From: QPIN01 sp965224575
GTDB lineage: Bacteria > Pseudomonadota > Gammaproteobacteria > Methylococcales > Methylomonadaceae
NCBI GenBank assembly: GCA_965224575.1
Contig: CBDCZQ010000006.1
Coordinates: forward strand, 1,054,001-1,118,000
DNA: 64,000 nucleotides
Reading direction: 5' to 3'
Below, piece after piece: positions 9,132 to 18,400 of this stretch (within the stretch, counting starts at the first letter, position 1; every line of letters starts with the position of its first letter). The translations under genes and the position numbers were made by a program. The notes beneath the pieces are model-generated. The model ran no database searches. It saw only the letters and a program-made list of their open reading frames with translations, and was not told the DNA's origin.

Positions 9132-11200
9132 TATTCTTGTAATTTTGAAATATCAGCAATTTTAAGAAACTGCTCAGATAGTACAGACAGTAAAGCCAAT
9201 CGACTAGCACGTAATGCCAAGTCATCAGTATTCACCATCACGTTATCAAAAAAAGCATCAATTTCATTTTTTAACTGTGTTAAACGAGTTAATGTAGCTT
9301 GATAATTTTTTTGCTCTAGTAAGGGTTTAATATCTATCGCAGAATCATTTGCTGCTGATTGAAGGTTTTTTTCCTCAGTTTCAATTAAACCGCTGATCGA
9401 CTCAGCCGGCTCAGTGTCCGATTTTTTCAGTATATTAATTATACGTTTGTTTGCCGATGCCAAGCTCTGCGCTTCAGGTAATTGCCTAAACGTTTTAACT
9501 GCCTGTAGTCGCTGCATAAAATCCAAAGGACGTGAAGGTTTTACGCTTTTCACTGCCTCAAATTCATCCACCTTATAATCATGATCTAAACAGTAACCTT
9601 TTAATCGATCAAAAACAAAATCTGTCACCAACTGCTGAGTTTTTTGTTGATCAAACTCGTGATTAAACTGAGCTAGTGAAAGACCAATTAGTTCAACAAT
9701 ATCTAAATCTAATTTATTTTCAATGATAATCCTAAGTGAGCCTAAGGTCGCTCTTCGTAAAGCATAAGGGTCTTTATCACCTGTCGGAATCAGCCCAACA
9801 CTAAAAATACCGCATAAAGTATCTATTTTTTCTGCAAGGGAAAGTATTTGCCCTATCTTACTAGCAGGCGTAGGACTGCCAGATTGCTTTGGAAAATACT
9901 GCTCTTCAATTGCAATGGCAACCTCCCCAGCTTCATTATCGGCTAAGGCATAATAACGCCCCATAATGCCTTGTAAACTAGCAAATTCACTAACCATATT
10001 GGTCATTAAATCTGTTTTCGCTAAATGTGCTGCTCGTTTTGCAAGAGTCACATCTGCGCTAAGTTTTTTTGCAATATACTCAACCAGTTTTTCTACTCGC
10101 TTAGTTTTATCTGCCAGCGTGCCTAAAGTTTTTTGAAAAATAATAGATTCTAAACTGCTGACACGATCTTCCAACTTTTGTTTTCTATCCTGACTCCAAA
10201 AAAACTCAGCATCTGCTAGACGGGGCATAATAACCCGCTCATTCCCCTTTTGAATAGACTCAGGGTTCGTGCTTTCAATATTGCTAAAGGTAATAAAGTG
10301 TGGCAATAAATTACCTTTAGCATCTTTAATAGGAAAATATTTTTGATTAATTTGCATCGTGGTAATCAAAACCTCTATTGGCAAATCAAGAAAACGAGTA
10401 TCAAAATTCCCCAACACAGGTACCGGCCATTCATTTAAAGCCGTTACTTCTTCCAATAAAGCATCTTCTATATGTGCAAAGCCATTCACTGTTTTAGCAA
10501 CAGCATCTGCTTTATTTCGAATTATGTTTTGCCGTTCAGAAAAATCAGCAATGACTTTACCTCTCTGTTTTAACGTATCCTGATAATCATCAGGACTCTC
10601 AATTCTAATTAGCTCTGGCGCGTGAAAACGATGCCCTTGAGATTGATTTCCTGTTTTTAAACCAAGAATTTCAGTCTCTATCACCTCGCGCCCAAAAATC
10701 AAAACACACCAATGAACCGGCCTAACAAATTCGATCGGATGATTTCCCCAGCGCATTCTTTTAGCTATTGGCAACAAATGAATACTTTTGCGGATAATAT
10801 CGGGGATTAATTGTTCAGTCACCAGCCCTTTAACTTCTTGTTTAAAAGCCAGCCATTCACCTTTATCAGTTTTTAATCTATCCAGTTTGTCTACTGTTGT
10901 TCCACAACCAGTAGCAAACCCTATAGCCGCTTTACTCGGTGCTCCATCTTCTGCAAAGGCAGCTTTTACTGCCGGGCCTCTTTTTTCAACTACTTTATCT
11001 GGCTGAGTAGTATTTAAGCTTTTAACAATAAATGCCAAACGTCGAGGAGTTGCGTATGCTTCAACCGAAGCATATTTCAACTCTGCGTCTTTTAGTCCAG
11101 CTTCTACATTGCTCAACAGTGCAATACTTAGTTTTAATAACGATTTGGGGGGTAACTCTTCACACCCTAATTCAAATAATAAATCTTTAGTTTGTGTCAT
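9131..11200 (-). CDS. glyS: Glycine-tRNA ligase, beta subunit
   Basis: Beta subunit of the bacterial alpha2-beta2 glycyl-tRNA synthetase, involved in tRNA recognition. At 689 residues it matches the usual length. Recognisable stretches are DLLFELGCEELPPK at the N-terminus, AYATPRRLA, KRMRWGNHPIEFVRPVHW and, in the C-terminal half, DKDPYALRRATLGSLRII. It lies two bases downstream of glyQ and overlaps gmhB by one base. Confidence 0.97.
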   Translation of the reverse strand: MTQTKDLLFELGCEELPPKSLLKLSIALLSNVEAGLKDAELKYASVEAYATPRRLAFIVKSLNTTQPDKVVEKRGPAVKAAFAEDGAPSKAAIGFATGCGTTVDKLDRLKTDKGEWLAFKQEVKGLVTEQLIPDIIRKSIHLLPIAKRMRWGNHPIEFVRPVHWCVLIFGREVIETEILGLKTGNQSQGHRFHAPELIRIESPDDYQDTLKQRGKVIADFSERQNIIRNKADAVAKTVNGFAHIEDALLEEVTALNEWPVPVLGNFDTRFLDLPIEVLITTMQINQKYFPIKDAKGNLLPHFITFSNIESTNPESIQKGNERVIMPRLADAEFFWSQDRKQKLEDRVSSLESIIFQKTLGTLADKTKRVEKLVEYIAKKLSADVTLAKRAAHLAKTDLMTNMVSEFASLQGIMGRYYALADNEAGEVAIAIEEQYFPKQSGSPTPASKIGQILSLAEKIDTLCGIFSVGLIPTGDKDPYALRRATLGSLRIIIENKLDLDIVELIGLSLAQFNHEFDQQKTQQLVTDFVFDRLKGYCLDHDYKVDEFEAVKSVKPSRPLDFMQRLQAVKTFRQLPEAQSLASANKRIINILKKSDTEPAESISGLIETEEKNLQSAANDSAIDIKPLLEQKNYQATLTRLTQLKNEIDAFFDNVMVNTDDLALRASRLALLSVLSEQFLKIADISKLQE

Positions 11201-11202
11201 AA

Positions 11203-12138
11203 TTACTCGCCCTGCTCCTTAACTAACATTGGAAAACCCAATGATTCCCTACGCTGATAATAAGCTTCTGCAACAGATTTAGATAAATTTCTAACACGTA
11301 AAATAAAACGTTGTCTTTCAGTAACAGAAATAGCATGTCGAGCATCAAGCAAGTTAAAAGTATGGGAGGCTTTTAAGACCATTTCATAAGCAGGCAAAGG
11401 TAAGTCTTTTTCAATCAGCTTTTGACATTCTTTTTCATAAGTATCAAAACAACTGAAAAGAAAATCAACATTCGCATGATCAAAATTAAATTCTGACATT
11501 TCAACTTCATTTTGATGAAATACATCACCATAAGTGACCACACCTTGAGGACCATTTGCCCAAACTAAATCATAGACACTTTCTACTCCTTGTATATACA
11601 TGGCAATTCGCTCAAGTCCATAAGTTAATTCGCCACTAACAGGTTTACATTCCAGCCCACCCACTTGTTGAAAATAAGTAAACTGCGAAATTTCCATCCC
11701 ATTTAGCCAGACTTCCCAGCCCAGCCCCCAAGCGCCTAAAGTAGGCGATTCCCAATTATCTTCAACAAAACGAACATCATGCTCAAGCAAATCCAAACCT
11801 AAGTGACGCAAAGAGTCTAAGTAGAGATCTTGAATATTATCTGGGGAAGGTTTTAAGATGACCTGATATTGATAATAGTGCTGAAGGCGCATTGGGTTTT
11901 CACCAAAACGACCGTCTGTTGGTCTTCTGGAAGGTTGAACATAAGCGACATTCCAAGGTTCTGGCCCTATCGATCGTAAAAAAGTAGCGGGATGGAATGT
12001 TCCTGCACCAACTTCTTGATCTAAAGGCTGTAATAAAATACAGCCTTGATCAGACCAGTATTGCTGCAAGCTAAGAATAAGACCTTGAAAAGTTGATGAA
12101 TTGTTGTTTGTGCTTGACACGGTTACTATTTCGGGCAA
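11203..12138 (-). CDS. glyQ: Glycine-tRNA ligase, alpha subunit
   Basis: Catalytic class II synthetase subunit that activates glycine. The 311 residues include the hallmark stretches YWSDQGCILLQPLDQEVGAG, FLRSIGPEPWNVAYVQPSRR and YEMVLKASHTFNLLDARHAI. Family proteins usually start near TFQGLILSLQQYW, so the first 15 or so residues (Ser/Asn/Thr rich) are slightly extended and a later start is possible. First gene of the leftward glyQ-glyS-gmhB-plsC operon. Confidence 0.97.
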   Translation of the reverse strand: MPEIVTVSSTNNNSSTFQGLILSLQQYWSDQGCILLQPLDQEVGAGTFHPATFLRSIGPEPWNVAYVQPSRRPTDGRFGENPMRLQHYYQYQVILKPSPDNIQDLYLDSLRHLGLDLLEHDVRFVEDNWESPTLGAWGLGWEVWLNGMEISQFTYFQQVGGLECKPVSGELTYGLERIAMYIQGVESVYDLVWANGPQGVVTYGDVFHQNEVEMSEFNFDHANVDFLFSCFDTYEKECQKLIEKDLPLPAYEMVLKASHTFNLLDARHAISVTERQRFILRVRNLSKSVAEAYYQRRESLGFPMLVKEQGE

Positions 12139-12220
12139 TAAAAAGCCGTCAATTATAGCCTAAAAATAAGTCCTAGGCATCACCACTTGACTATTCTAGT
12201 CAATTCAAACTTTTTATTAT

Positions 12221-12493
12221 TTATGCAGGATCTTCAGAAACCAATTCGCTAGAAGCCAGTTTTTCTTCGATTGGCTCTTCTACTGACTCTTTAGTAGAAA
12301 CAGGTTTACCCGGCTCATATAATTTATCCAGTTCAGATTCTGGATATAACACTTCATAAATTAAAATAGGGATTAATAAAAAAATCATGATTCCTATCGG
12401 GTTAAATCCAGGGTTTGCGATTTGGGCAAGCCAAAATGCACCTAGACCACCCAAAATAAGAATGGTTGTACTTGGAAATTTTATTTTTTTCAT
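12221..12493 (-). CDS. Small membrane protein, function unknown
   Basis: The 90-residue protein has two hydrophobic segments, about residues 9-25 (TTILILGGLGAFWLAQIA) and 32-50 (IGIMIFLLIPILIYEVLY), with an acidic Glu/Ser-rich C-terminal tail. No recognised domain. It lies upstream of glyQ in the same direction with an 82-base gap, so it may have its own promoter. Confidence 0.6.
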   Translation of the reverse strand: MKKIKFPSTTILILGGLGAFWLAQIANPGFNPIGIMIFLLIPILIYEVLYPESELDKLYEPGKPVSTKESVEEPIEEKLASSELVSEDPA

Positions 12494-12596
12494 AGTTATA
12501 ATATCGACATGATCAAAAATAACTTAAGAAAAAATATTAAAAATTTTTCTCAATAAAAGTTTAAAGTCTTTGAAAAAACAAGTATAAAATACAGTA

Positions 12597-12756
12597 AGGA
12601 ACGAGGATTTAATAATATCCTATTCTTGACGCAGGATTTTTGTTCGTATTCAAGGCGTAGAAATGGGCGTGTAGCAGGCTACACAACTGTTTCTACAACG
12701 CAGCAGACGGACAAAAAGGTAAGTCAAGAATAGGATATTATTAAATCCTCGTTCCT
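12597..12756. repeat. Variable-arm palindromic element, copy 2 (perfect 34-bp arms)
   Basis: Positions 12597-12630 are the exact reverse complement of 12723-12756 (34 of 34 bases). The 92-base interior is itself an imperfect palindrome centred on GTGTAGC-AG-GCTACAC, with GCAGGATTTTTG on the left and GGACAAAAAGG on the right, shared with copies 1 and 3. The arms share no sequence with those of the other copies. It fills most of the 326-base gap between the divergent small-membrane-protein and radical-SAM genes. Confidence 0.85.
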
Positions 12757-12819
12757 AAGCTTCAATCTGTACTTTTTTCTACACCCTCAACATCATTCTT
12801 CAAGTATTTCTAATACCTT

Positions 12820-13812
12820 ATGATTAATACTCTTTATATTGAAGAAAACATTCGCAAACACCCCCGAACACTGGCTATTTGTGAACGATTCCCCAGAGCC
12901 AGGCAAATAATCTGTGAGCGTTATGGTGAAGTTTTTAACCCTAAAGCACAAAACTTTCGTCTACAAAAGCAAGAGCCTGCATTAATACTGGCAGAAAAAT
13001 ATAAAAATTTTGCTCTTCCAGCACCTTCTGGTTATGGCATAGGCGCTAAAAAAAATTATTATTTTTCACATATGCTGAACTGTTTATACGATTGTCGTTA
13101 CTGTTTTTTACAAGGCATGTTCCAATCCGCAAATTATGTTTTATTTGTTAACTATGAAGATTATCAGTTAGATATTAAAAAAATTTGTAACCAGACACCT
13201 GACGAACCAATTCATTTTTTCTCTGGTTATGATTGTGACAGTCTAGCCTTAGAACCCGTCACAGATTTTGCGGAACATTTTTTACCTTTTTTTGCTGATA
13301 TTCCAAATGCCTGGTTAGAATTAAGAACCAAAAGCACCCAAGTAAGAAGTTTACTAAATAGAGAAGCCTTCCCGCGCTGTATTGTTGCATTTAGCTTATC
13401 GCCCGATGAGGTAGCCAACAAAGTGGAAGATAAAGCACCTTCTTTGGAACGTCGTCTTGAAGCGATGTGTAAATTGCAAGATCATGGCTGGCAATTAGGC
13501 TTAAGATTTGACCCTTTAATCTATCAAACAACGTATCAACAACAATATGCAGACTTGTTTGAGCAAGTTTTTTCCAAGATTAAAGTAGCCACAATTCACT
13601 CTGTCAGCTTGGGCGTTTTTAGGTTGCCTGAGAAATATTTTAAAAAACTGCTCAAACTTTACCCTGAGGAAAAATTATTTGCTGGCCCACTTGAAACAAC
13701 TAAAGGAATGACGGCTTATAAGTCTGAATTAGAACAAGAAATGATGCAATATTGTACTGATCTACTGTTAACTTATATTCCAAAAGATAAATTTTTCCCA
13801 TGCACATTTTGA
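12820..13812 (+). CDS. Spore-photoproduct-lyase-like radical SAM protein
   Basis: Member of the SPL family of radical SAM enzymes, which in spore formers repairs a thymine dimer photoproduct; the role in non-sporulating proteobacteria is not established. The radical SAM cluster motif is CLYDCRYC (Cys88, Cys92, Cys95, spacing CX3CX2C), followed by family features HFFSGYDCDSLALEP, WLELRTKST and FSLSPDEVA. Length 330 residues. It begins a tightly packed rightward run, and its 3' end overlaps the SDR gene by 13 bases, suggesting joint expression. The precise substrate is unknown. Confidence 0.85.
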   Translation: MINTLYIEENIRKHPRTLAICERFPRARQIICERYGEVFNPKAQNFRLQKQEPALILAEKYKNFALPAPSGYGIGAKKNYYFSHMLNCLYDCRYCFLQGMFQSANYVLFVNYEDYQLDIKKICNQTPDEPIHFFSGYDCDSLALEPVTDFAEHFLPFFADIPNAWLELRTKSTQVRSLLNREAFPRCIVAFSLSPDEVANKVEDKAPSLERRLEAMCKLQDHGWQLGLRFDPLIYQTTYQQQYADLFEQVFSKIKVATIHSVSLGVFRLPEKYFKKLLKLYPEEKLFAGPLETTKGMTAYKSELEQEMMQYCTDLLLTYIPKDKFFPCTF

Positions 13813-14513
13813 CAAGAACGGTATTAGTCACAGGAGCCAGTTCTGGGATTGGACGCGCCATTGCGAAAAATTTGTTACAACAAGGACATAGTGTTATAGG
13901 CACATCCCGTGATTGCAAAAAATTTAAAACAACTCATCAAAACTTTAGTTTTATAGAAATTGATTTTTCCCAAGAGGAAACTTTCATCGCTAAAATAAAA
14001 CAGCTAGAAAAAAATTACCCTGCTTTAGATACTGTGATATTTTCCGCAGGTTATGGACAATTTGGTTCACTTGAACAGTTTTCTTTTAATCAAATAGAAC
14101 AAATGATGATGGTAAACTTTACCAGCCAAGCGTTTATAACACGGACATTGCTCCCTAACTTAAAAAGAAAAAAACAGTGTAATTTAATTTATATAGGCTC
14201 TGAAGCCGCATTAAAAGGAACCAGAAAAGGCTCAATTTATTGCGCCAGTAAATTTGCATTACGGGGATTTACTCAGGCTTTAAGAGATGAATGTAGCACT
14301 AGCAGTGTTCGTGTTTCCTTAATCAATCCAGGCATGGTAAACACAGCCTTTTTCGACACATTAACTTTTCAGCCAGGGGATAATGCAAGCCAAGCACTTC
14401 AACCAGAAGATATTGCAGAAACAGTAAGTTACATATTAAACGCTAGTAAATATAGTATCATTGATGAAATCAATCTAAATCCTGCTAATAAAGTGATTAA
14501 TTTTAAAAAGTAA
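13800..14513 (+). CDS. Short-chain dehydrogenase/reductase (SDR)
   Basis: Classical SDR of 237 residues using NAD(P)(H). It has the cofactor loop TGASSGIG near the N-terminus, the structural FSAGYG motif (in place of NNAG) and the catalytic YCASK (Tyr and Lys). The start ATG at 13800 lies inside the radical SAM gene and its last base is the first base of the channel gene (TAATG at 14511-14515), so the three genes are probably translated together. The substrate is unknown. Confidence 0.88.
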   Translation: MHILTRTVLVTGASSGIGRAIAKNLLQQGHSVIGTSRDCKKFKTTHQNFSFIEIDFSQEETFIAKIKQLEKNYPALDTVIFSAGYGQFGSLEQFSFNQIEQMMMVNFTSQAFITRTLLPNLKRKKQCNLIYIGSEAALKGTRKGSIYCASKFALRGFTQALRDECSTSSVRVSLINPGMVNTAFFDTLTFQPGDNASQALQPEDIAETVSYILNASKYSIIDEINLNPANKVINFKK

Positions 14514-16105
14514 TGTTTGCCAGAGCCATTGTCTATTTTTCCTATTTCTTAAAAAGAAATAAACAATACACACAGACCAAGCAGTTTTTTTTCAATCTAC
14601 TGGAAAATCCTGAAAGTAAGATGAAGTCATATTTTGATGCCTTTATGATTTGTCTAGTGATGCTCAGTGTCTTTTTTTTAGTTTATAGCGTTGAACATAC
14701 CTTGAATGAAGCGAGTGAGTGGTTTGAATGGTTTATCATCTTTGTTTTTATCAGTGAATATTTGTTAAGAGGCTGGCTATACTCTGATACTCATCGCATT
14801 ATTATTAAAGAATATGAAAAGGCAGACTATTTAAATATTAAATTTAGTTTATTTAAAACGCTTAAACAGATTATTGGCAAAAAACTTAGCTATATTTTTT
14901 CTTTTTTTGCCATTATCGATTTATTAGCCATCCTCCCTAGCTACCGCCCTCTACGAATACTGCGGATTTTGCTTATTTTTCGATTGTTTAAACTATTCCG
15001 TTACTCCAACAGTATTAAAATATTTTCCGATGTATTAATCAGCAAACGTTTTGAATTAATCACGCTGGCTATCTTTATGGGGTTTCTGGTTTTTATTGCC
15101 AGTATTGCAATTTATTTATTTGAGAATAATTCTGCCGGTGGGCAAATCAGGCATTTATATGATGCCTTTTACTGGTCGATCGTGACTATTTCAACCGTTG
15201 GGTATGGTGATATTACTCCTCAAACCATTGGTGGAAGGTTGGTGACTGTCACACTGATTTTAACTGGACTTGGCGGATTATCTTTCTTTACCTCAATTAT
15301 TGTCGCAGCATTTAACGACAAAATGGATACTTTGCGTGAAAATAGAACTTATTCCGAATTAAGCAGATTTAAAAGCTTTATCATTATTTGTGGTTTTGGT
15401 AGAGTCGGTCAAGAAGTTGCTGAGTTATTTAAGAAAGATAAGCAAGACTTTATCATTATAGATAAAGATGAAAAAAACATTCTAGTGGCCAAACAAAAAC
15501 AATTTTTAGCCATTCATGATGATGCAGGAAACAACTCTGTTTTAATTAATGCGGGTATTAACCGAGGGGCGACAGCTATTCTATGCGCTACGGGAAATGA
15601 TATTGCCAATGTTTATATTACTTTAACCAGTCGCCACCTAAACCCGGAGATTACCATTATATCCAGAGCTAATAGACAGGATTCTGAAAATAAACTCTAT
15701 CAGGCCGGTGCAAACGATGTGATCCAACCTTTTAAAATAGCGGGCTTATTGGCAGCAGAATATATTGGACAGCCTGTTGCTTTTGAAGCTATTCGGAGTA
15801 TTTTACATGAGCAGAAACGGATAATAATGGACACTTTACTGGTCGGTTCTAATTCATTTCTGGAAAACATGGAAATTGGTCAATTAGATCTTGAAAATAG
15901 AAAATTAACATTACTTGGAGTCATCAGTTCCAATATAAAACATCAAAAACACCGAAACCATTATCAGGTAAAAAACCAGCATTTTTATTTTAATCCTGAA
16001 CAACACTTTGAATTACAAGAACAAGATATTTTAGTCGTATTAGGTAGAAAATATTCCATTGAGTATTTTCAGGATAAAATAAAACAAAGTAGCATCATAT
16101 TATGA
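14513..16105 (+). CDS. Voltage-sensor-type potassium channel with cytoplasmic RCK (TrkA) domain
   Basis: Inner-membrane K+ channel of 530 residues. The membrane part has six helices; the fourth (about 145-163, RPLRILRILLIFRLFKLFR) has Arg or Lys at nearly every third residue, as in voltage sensors. The selectivity filter is TVGYGD (residues 228-233). The C-terminal half is a TrkA-N Rossmann domain (GFGRVGQE, 294-301; IIDKDE) followed by TrkA-C, the ligand-gating RCK module. It starts within the stop of the SDR gene and ends in an ATGA overlap with a second TrkA-like gene, so channel and soluble RCK partner are co-translated. Voltage gating is inferred, not shown. Confidence 0.9.
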   Translation: MFARAIVYFSYFLKRNKQYTQTKQFFFNLLENPESKMKSYFDAFMICLVMLSVFFLVYSVEHTLNEASEWFEWFIIFVFISEYLLRGWLYSDTHRIIIKEYEKADYLNIKFSLFKTLKQIIGKKLSYIFSFFAIIDLLAILPSYRPLRILRILLIFRLFKLFRYSNSIKIFSDVLISKRFELITLAIFMGFLVFIASIAIYLFENNSAGGQIRHLYDAFYWSIVTISTVGYGDITPQTIGGRLVTVTLILTGLGGLSFFTSIIVAAFNDKMDTLRENRTYSELSRFKSFIIICGFGRVGQEVAELFKKDKQDFIIIDKDEKNILVAKQKQFLAIHDDAGNNSVLINAGINRGATAILCATGNDIANVYITLTSRHLNPEITIISRANRQDSENKLYQAGANDVIQPFKIAGLLAAEYIGQPVAFEAIRSILHEQKRIIMDTLLVGSNSFLENMEIGQLDLENRKLTLLGVISSNIKHQKHRNHYQVKNQHFYFNPEQHFELQEQDILVVLGRKYSIEYFQDKIKQSSIIL

Positions 16106-16797
16106 TAAAAAGGATTGCTGTGTTTGGGTACAATCGCTTATCTTTTGATGCAATATCAAGACTTGATCAAAAATCACATGATATTCTGATTGTTGAAACA
16201 GATCCTTCTTTAATTAAACTCGCTCAAGAAAAAGCTTTTAAAACAACTTCAATTGATTTTCGCAGTGACGGAGATCTTAAATCAATAGGGATTGGTCAGG
16301 ACATTGATATTATCTTCTGTTTTCTTCCTAATGACTCAGAAAATGTATTCTTAACTCTTTCTGCACGTGCAATTGATGCAGACCTAAATATTATCGCCGT
16401 TGTTGAATCTGCCCAATCAGCTGAAAAACTCATTGCCGCAGGAGCAAATAAAATTATTGATCCTTATCAAATATGCGGTCAAAAAATATATGAACTAATC
16501 AAAAAGCCTGACATCACACACATTATTGATCACACAGTCTTTGGTCGGCATGATTTACATATTGCAGAAATTACAATTCCTGAAGGCAGCTCGCTAGATA
16601 AAACTTATGCAAATGAACTGATCCAAAATAAAAAGCAGGATTTAGTTATTTTTGGTATTGTTTATAAGAAGTTAGGAAAAACTTTACATTTTACGATTGG
16701 AGAGAAAGACCGTAAGCTCACAGTAGGCGATATAATAGTTGTATTAGGCCCATCACGGGAAATTAACGCGTTTAAGAAAGAAGCATCTCATGTTTGA
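16102..16797 (+). CDS. TrkA-like NAD-binding regulatory protein
   Basis: Soluble 231-residue protein with a TrkA-N Rossmann fold (IAVFGYNRLSFDAI at the N-terminus, VETDPSLIKLAQ) and a TrkA-C domain. It has no membrane segment. Because it overlaps the preceding channel gene, the simplest reading is that it assembles with or regulates that channel. The nucleotide loop GYNRLS departs from the usual GXGXXG, so NAD binding may be altered or lost. Confidence 0.85.
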   Translation: MIKRIAVFGYNRLSFDAISRLDQKSHDILIVETDPSLIKLAQEKAFKTTSIDFRSDGDLKSIGIGQDIDIIFCFLPNDSENVFLTLSARAIDADLNIIAVVESAQSAEKLIAAGANKIIDPYQICGQKIYELIKKPDITHIIDHTVFGRHDLHIAEITIPEGSSLDKTYANELIQNKKQDLVIFGIVYKKLGKTLHFTIGEKDRKLTVGDIIVVLGPSREINAFKKEASHV

Positions 16798-17302
16798 TTT
16801 GATTAAGTTTAACCCACGAATCTGGTTCTTGCTTGGCTTTGCCAGTTGTTTTTTTATGTTAGCAATCGGTGCATATTTTCAATTTGTTGAAGAAATGGAA
16901 CCTTGCCCTCTTTGTATATCTCAACGAATTGCTATTTTAATCACGGGACTTGTTTTTCTAGTTGCAGCTATTCATAATCCCAAAGCTTGTGGTTTAAAAA
17001 CCTATTCAATTGTAGGTGCAATCACTGCTCTTTGCGGTGCAGCCATATCAATACGCCATGTCTGGATACAAAATTTACCTGCTGATGAAATTCCTGAATG
17101 TGGCCCAGGGCTTAGTTATGTATTTGAGAATTTTCCAATCATAGACTCCATTAAACTAATGCTCAGTGGTACTGGCGATTGTGCAGAAGTATTATGGACA
17201 TTTTTAGGACTAAGTATTCCAGGCTGGACATTGGTTGCCTTTTTAGGACTAGCTGCATTAAGTCTATTACAGCTGTGGAATAAACCCAAAATCATTTTAT
17301 AG
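16790..17302 (+). CDS. dsbB: Disulfide bond formation protein DsbB
   Basis: Inner-membrane quinone-linked protein that reoxidises DsbA. The 170-residue protein has four hydrophobic helices and the expected cysteines: CPLC (Cys39, Cys42) in the first periplasmic loop, and a second pair in PECGPG and GDCAEV in the second loop. The start overlaps the TrkA-like gene by eight bases. Placement after a K+ channel pair looks like operon convenience rather than shared function. Confidence 0.93.
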   Translation: MFDLIKFNPRIWFLLGFASCFFMLAIGAYFQFVEEMEPCPLCISQRIAILITGLVFLVAAIHNPKACGLKTYSIVGAITALCGAAISIRHVWIQNLPADEIPECGPGLSYVFENFPIIDSIKLMLSGTGDCAEVLWTFLGLSIPGWTLVAFLGLAALSLLQLWNKPKIIL

Positions 17303-17311
17303 GCTATCTAA

Positions 17312-18115
17312 ATGAAACACACCTTACTAGCAAGTCTCCTATTATTTTCCTTTCCAGTGGTTAATGCCTCGGATACATCTTTATTAAAACAAGCTATCAA
17401 TGGAAACCACCGTTCTGCAGAATATAAAAGCCGAGATCAATACAGACACCCTCAAGAAACACTTGATTTTTTTGAAGTTAAACCCGACATGACGGTTGTT
17501 GAAATATGGCCAGGTGGAAAAGGCTGGTACACAGAAATACTGGCACCTTATCTTAAAGACAAAGGAAAATTATATGCTGCACACTTTTCTACAAATTCTG
17601 ATATTGCTTATTTCGGCAAAAACTTAAAAAAATTTAAAGAAAAAACCAATGCTCAGCCTGATATTTATAACAAAATAATTATTACAACACTCCAACCGCC
17701 AAAAGTAATAGACATAGCCCCTAATGGTTCTGCTGATAGAGTGCTAACTTTTCGCAATATTCATAACTGGATGAAAAATGACCAAGCTCACGCAGTATTT
17801 AAAGCAATGTTTAATGCACTAAAACCCGGAGGTATTCTGGGTGTTGTAGAACACCGTGCAACACAAGGATCTGAACAAGACCCTAAAGCGATCTCAGGCT
17901 ATGTAAAACAATGTTTTGTTATTACCCTGGCTCAACAAGCAGGCTTTGAATTAGTAGGTCAATCTGAAATCAATGCTAACGCTAAAGACAAAACTATTTA
18001 CCCTGAAGGTGTGTGGACATTACCACCCTCTTTACGTTTGAAAGATCAGGATAAAGAAAAATATTTGTCTATTGGTGAAAGTGACCGAATGACCCTTAAA
18101 TTTAGAAAACCCTAA
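17312..18115 (+). CDS. Exported class I methyltransferase-like protein
   Basis: The 267-residue protein has a signal peptide (MKHTLLASLLLFSFPVVNAS) followed by a methyltransferase-like Rossmann fold: VVEIWPGGKGWYTEIL corresponds to the SAM-binding motif I, and ALKPGGILGVVEHRA to the strand-4 region. Exported relatives of this kind occur in many Proteobacteria with no known substrate, and SAM is not expected in the periplasm, so enzyme activity is doubtful. It follows dsbB by nine bases and probably ends the operon. Confidence 0.8.
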   Translation: MKHTLLASLLLFSFPVVNASDTSLLKQAINGNHRSAEYKSRDQYRHPQETLDFFEVKPDMTVVEIWPGGKGWYTEILAPYLKDKGKLYAAHFSTNSDIAYFGKNLKKFKEKTNAQPDIYNKIIITTLQPPKVIDIAPNGSADRVLTFRNIHNWMKNDQAHAVFKAMFNALKPGGILGVVEHRATQGSEQDPKAISGYVKQCFVITLAQQAGFELVGQSEINANAKDKTIYPEGVWTLPPSLRLKDQDKEKYLSIGESDRMTLKFRKP

Positions 18116-18311
18116 TATTAAAGTTGCCAGATAACAGACTTTATACACAATTGGAATAGTTTTTTTAAAATAAATAAATAAAAATAAATAAATCCTTATT
18201 GACTTTAGTAAGCCATTGATAATAAATGAATAATTTTTATGTATTAAAATTGTTCAATCTAACTTAAATCCAATAACTACGGGTCTTAAGCACTTTTTTT
18301 AAGTGCTACTC

Positions 18312-18348
18312 CACAGAGTTATCCACAGGTTTTGTGGGTAACTCTGTG
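18312..18348. promoter_or_regulatory. 16-bp hairpin containing a perfect DnaA box, upstream of priA
   Basis: Positions 18312-18327 pair with 18333-18348 over 16 bp (one T-G wobble) with a five-base loop GGTTT. The left arm contains the perfect DnaA box TTATCCACA (18319-18327). The right arm contains a one-mismatch box in the opposite sense, TGTGGGTAA (18333-18341). A smaller hairpin, AGCACTT/AAGTGCT (18289-18307), precedes it. It lies about 50 bases before the priA start, suggesting DnaA control of priA or titration of DnaA; this role is inferred. Confidence 0.65.
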
Positions 18349-18400
18349 AGTCCAATAGAGACAAGTCTTTCCCACTTTTTCTCAAAAACAAAAATAATTA

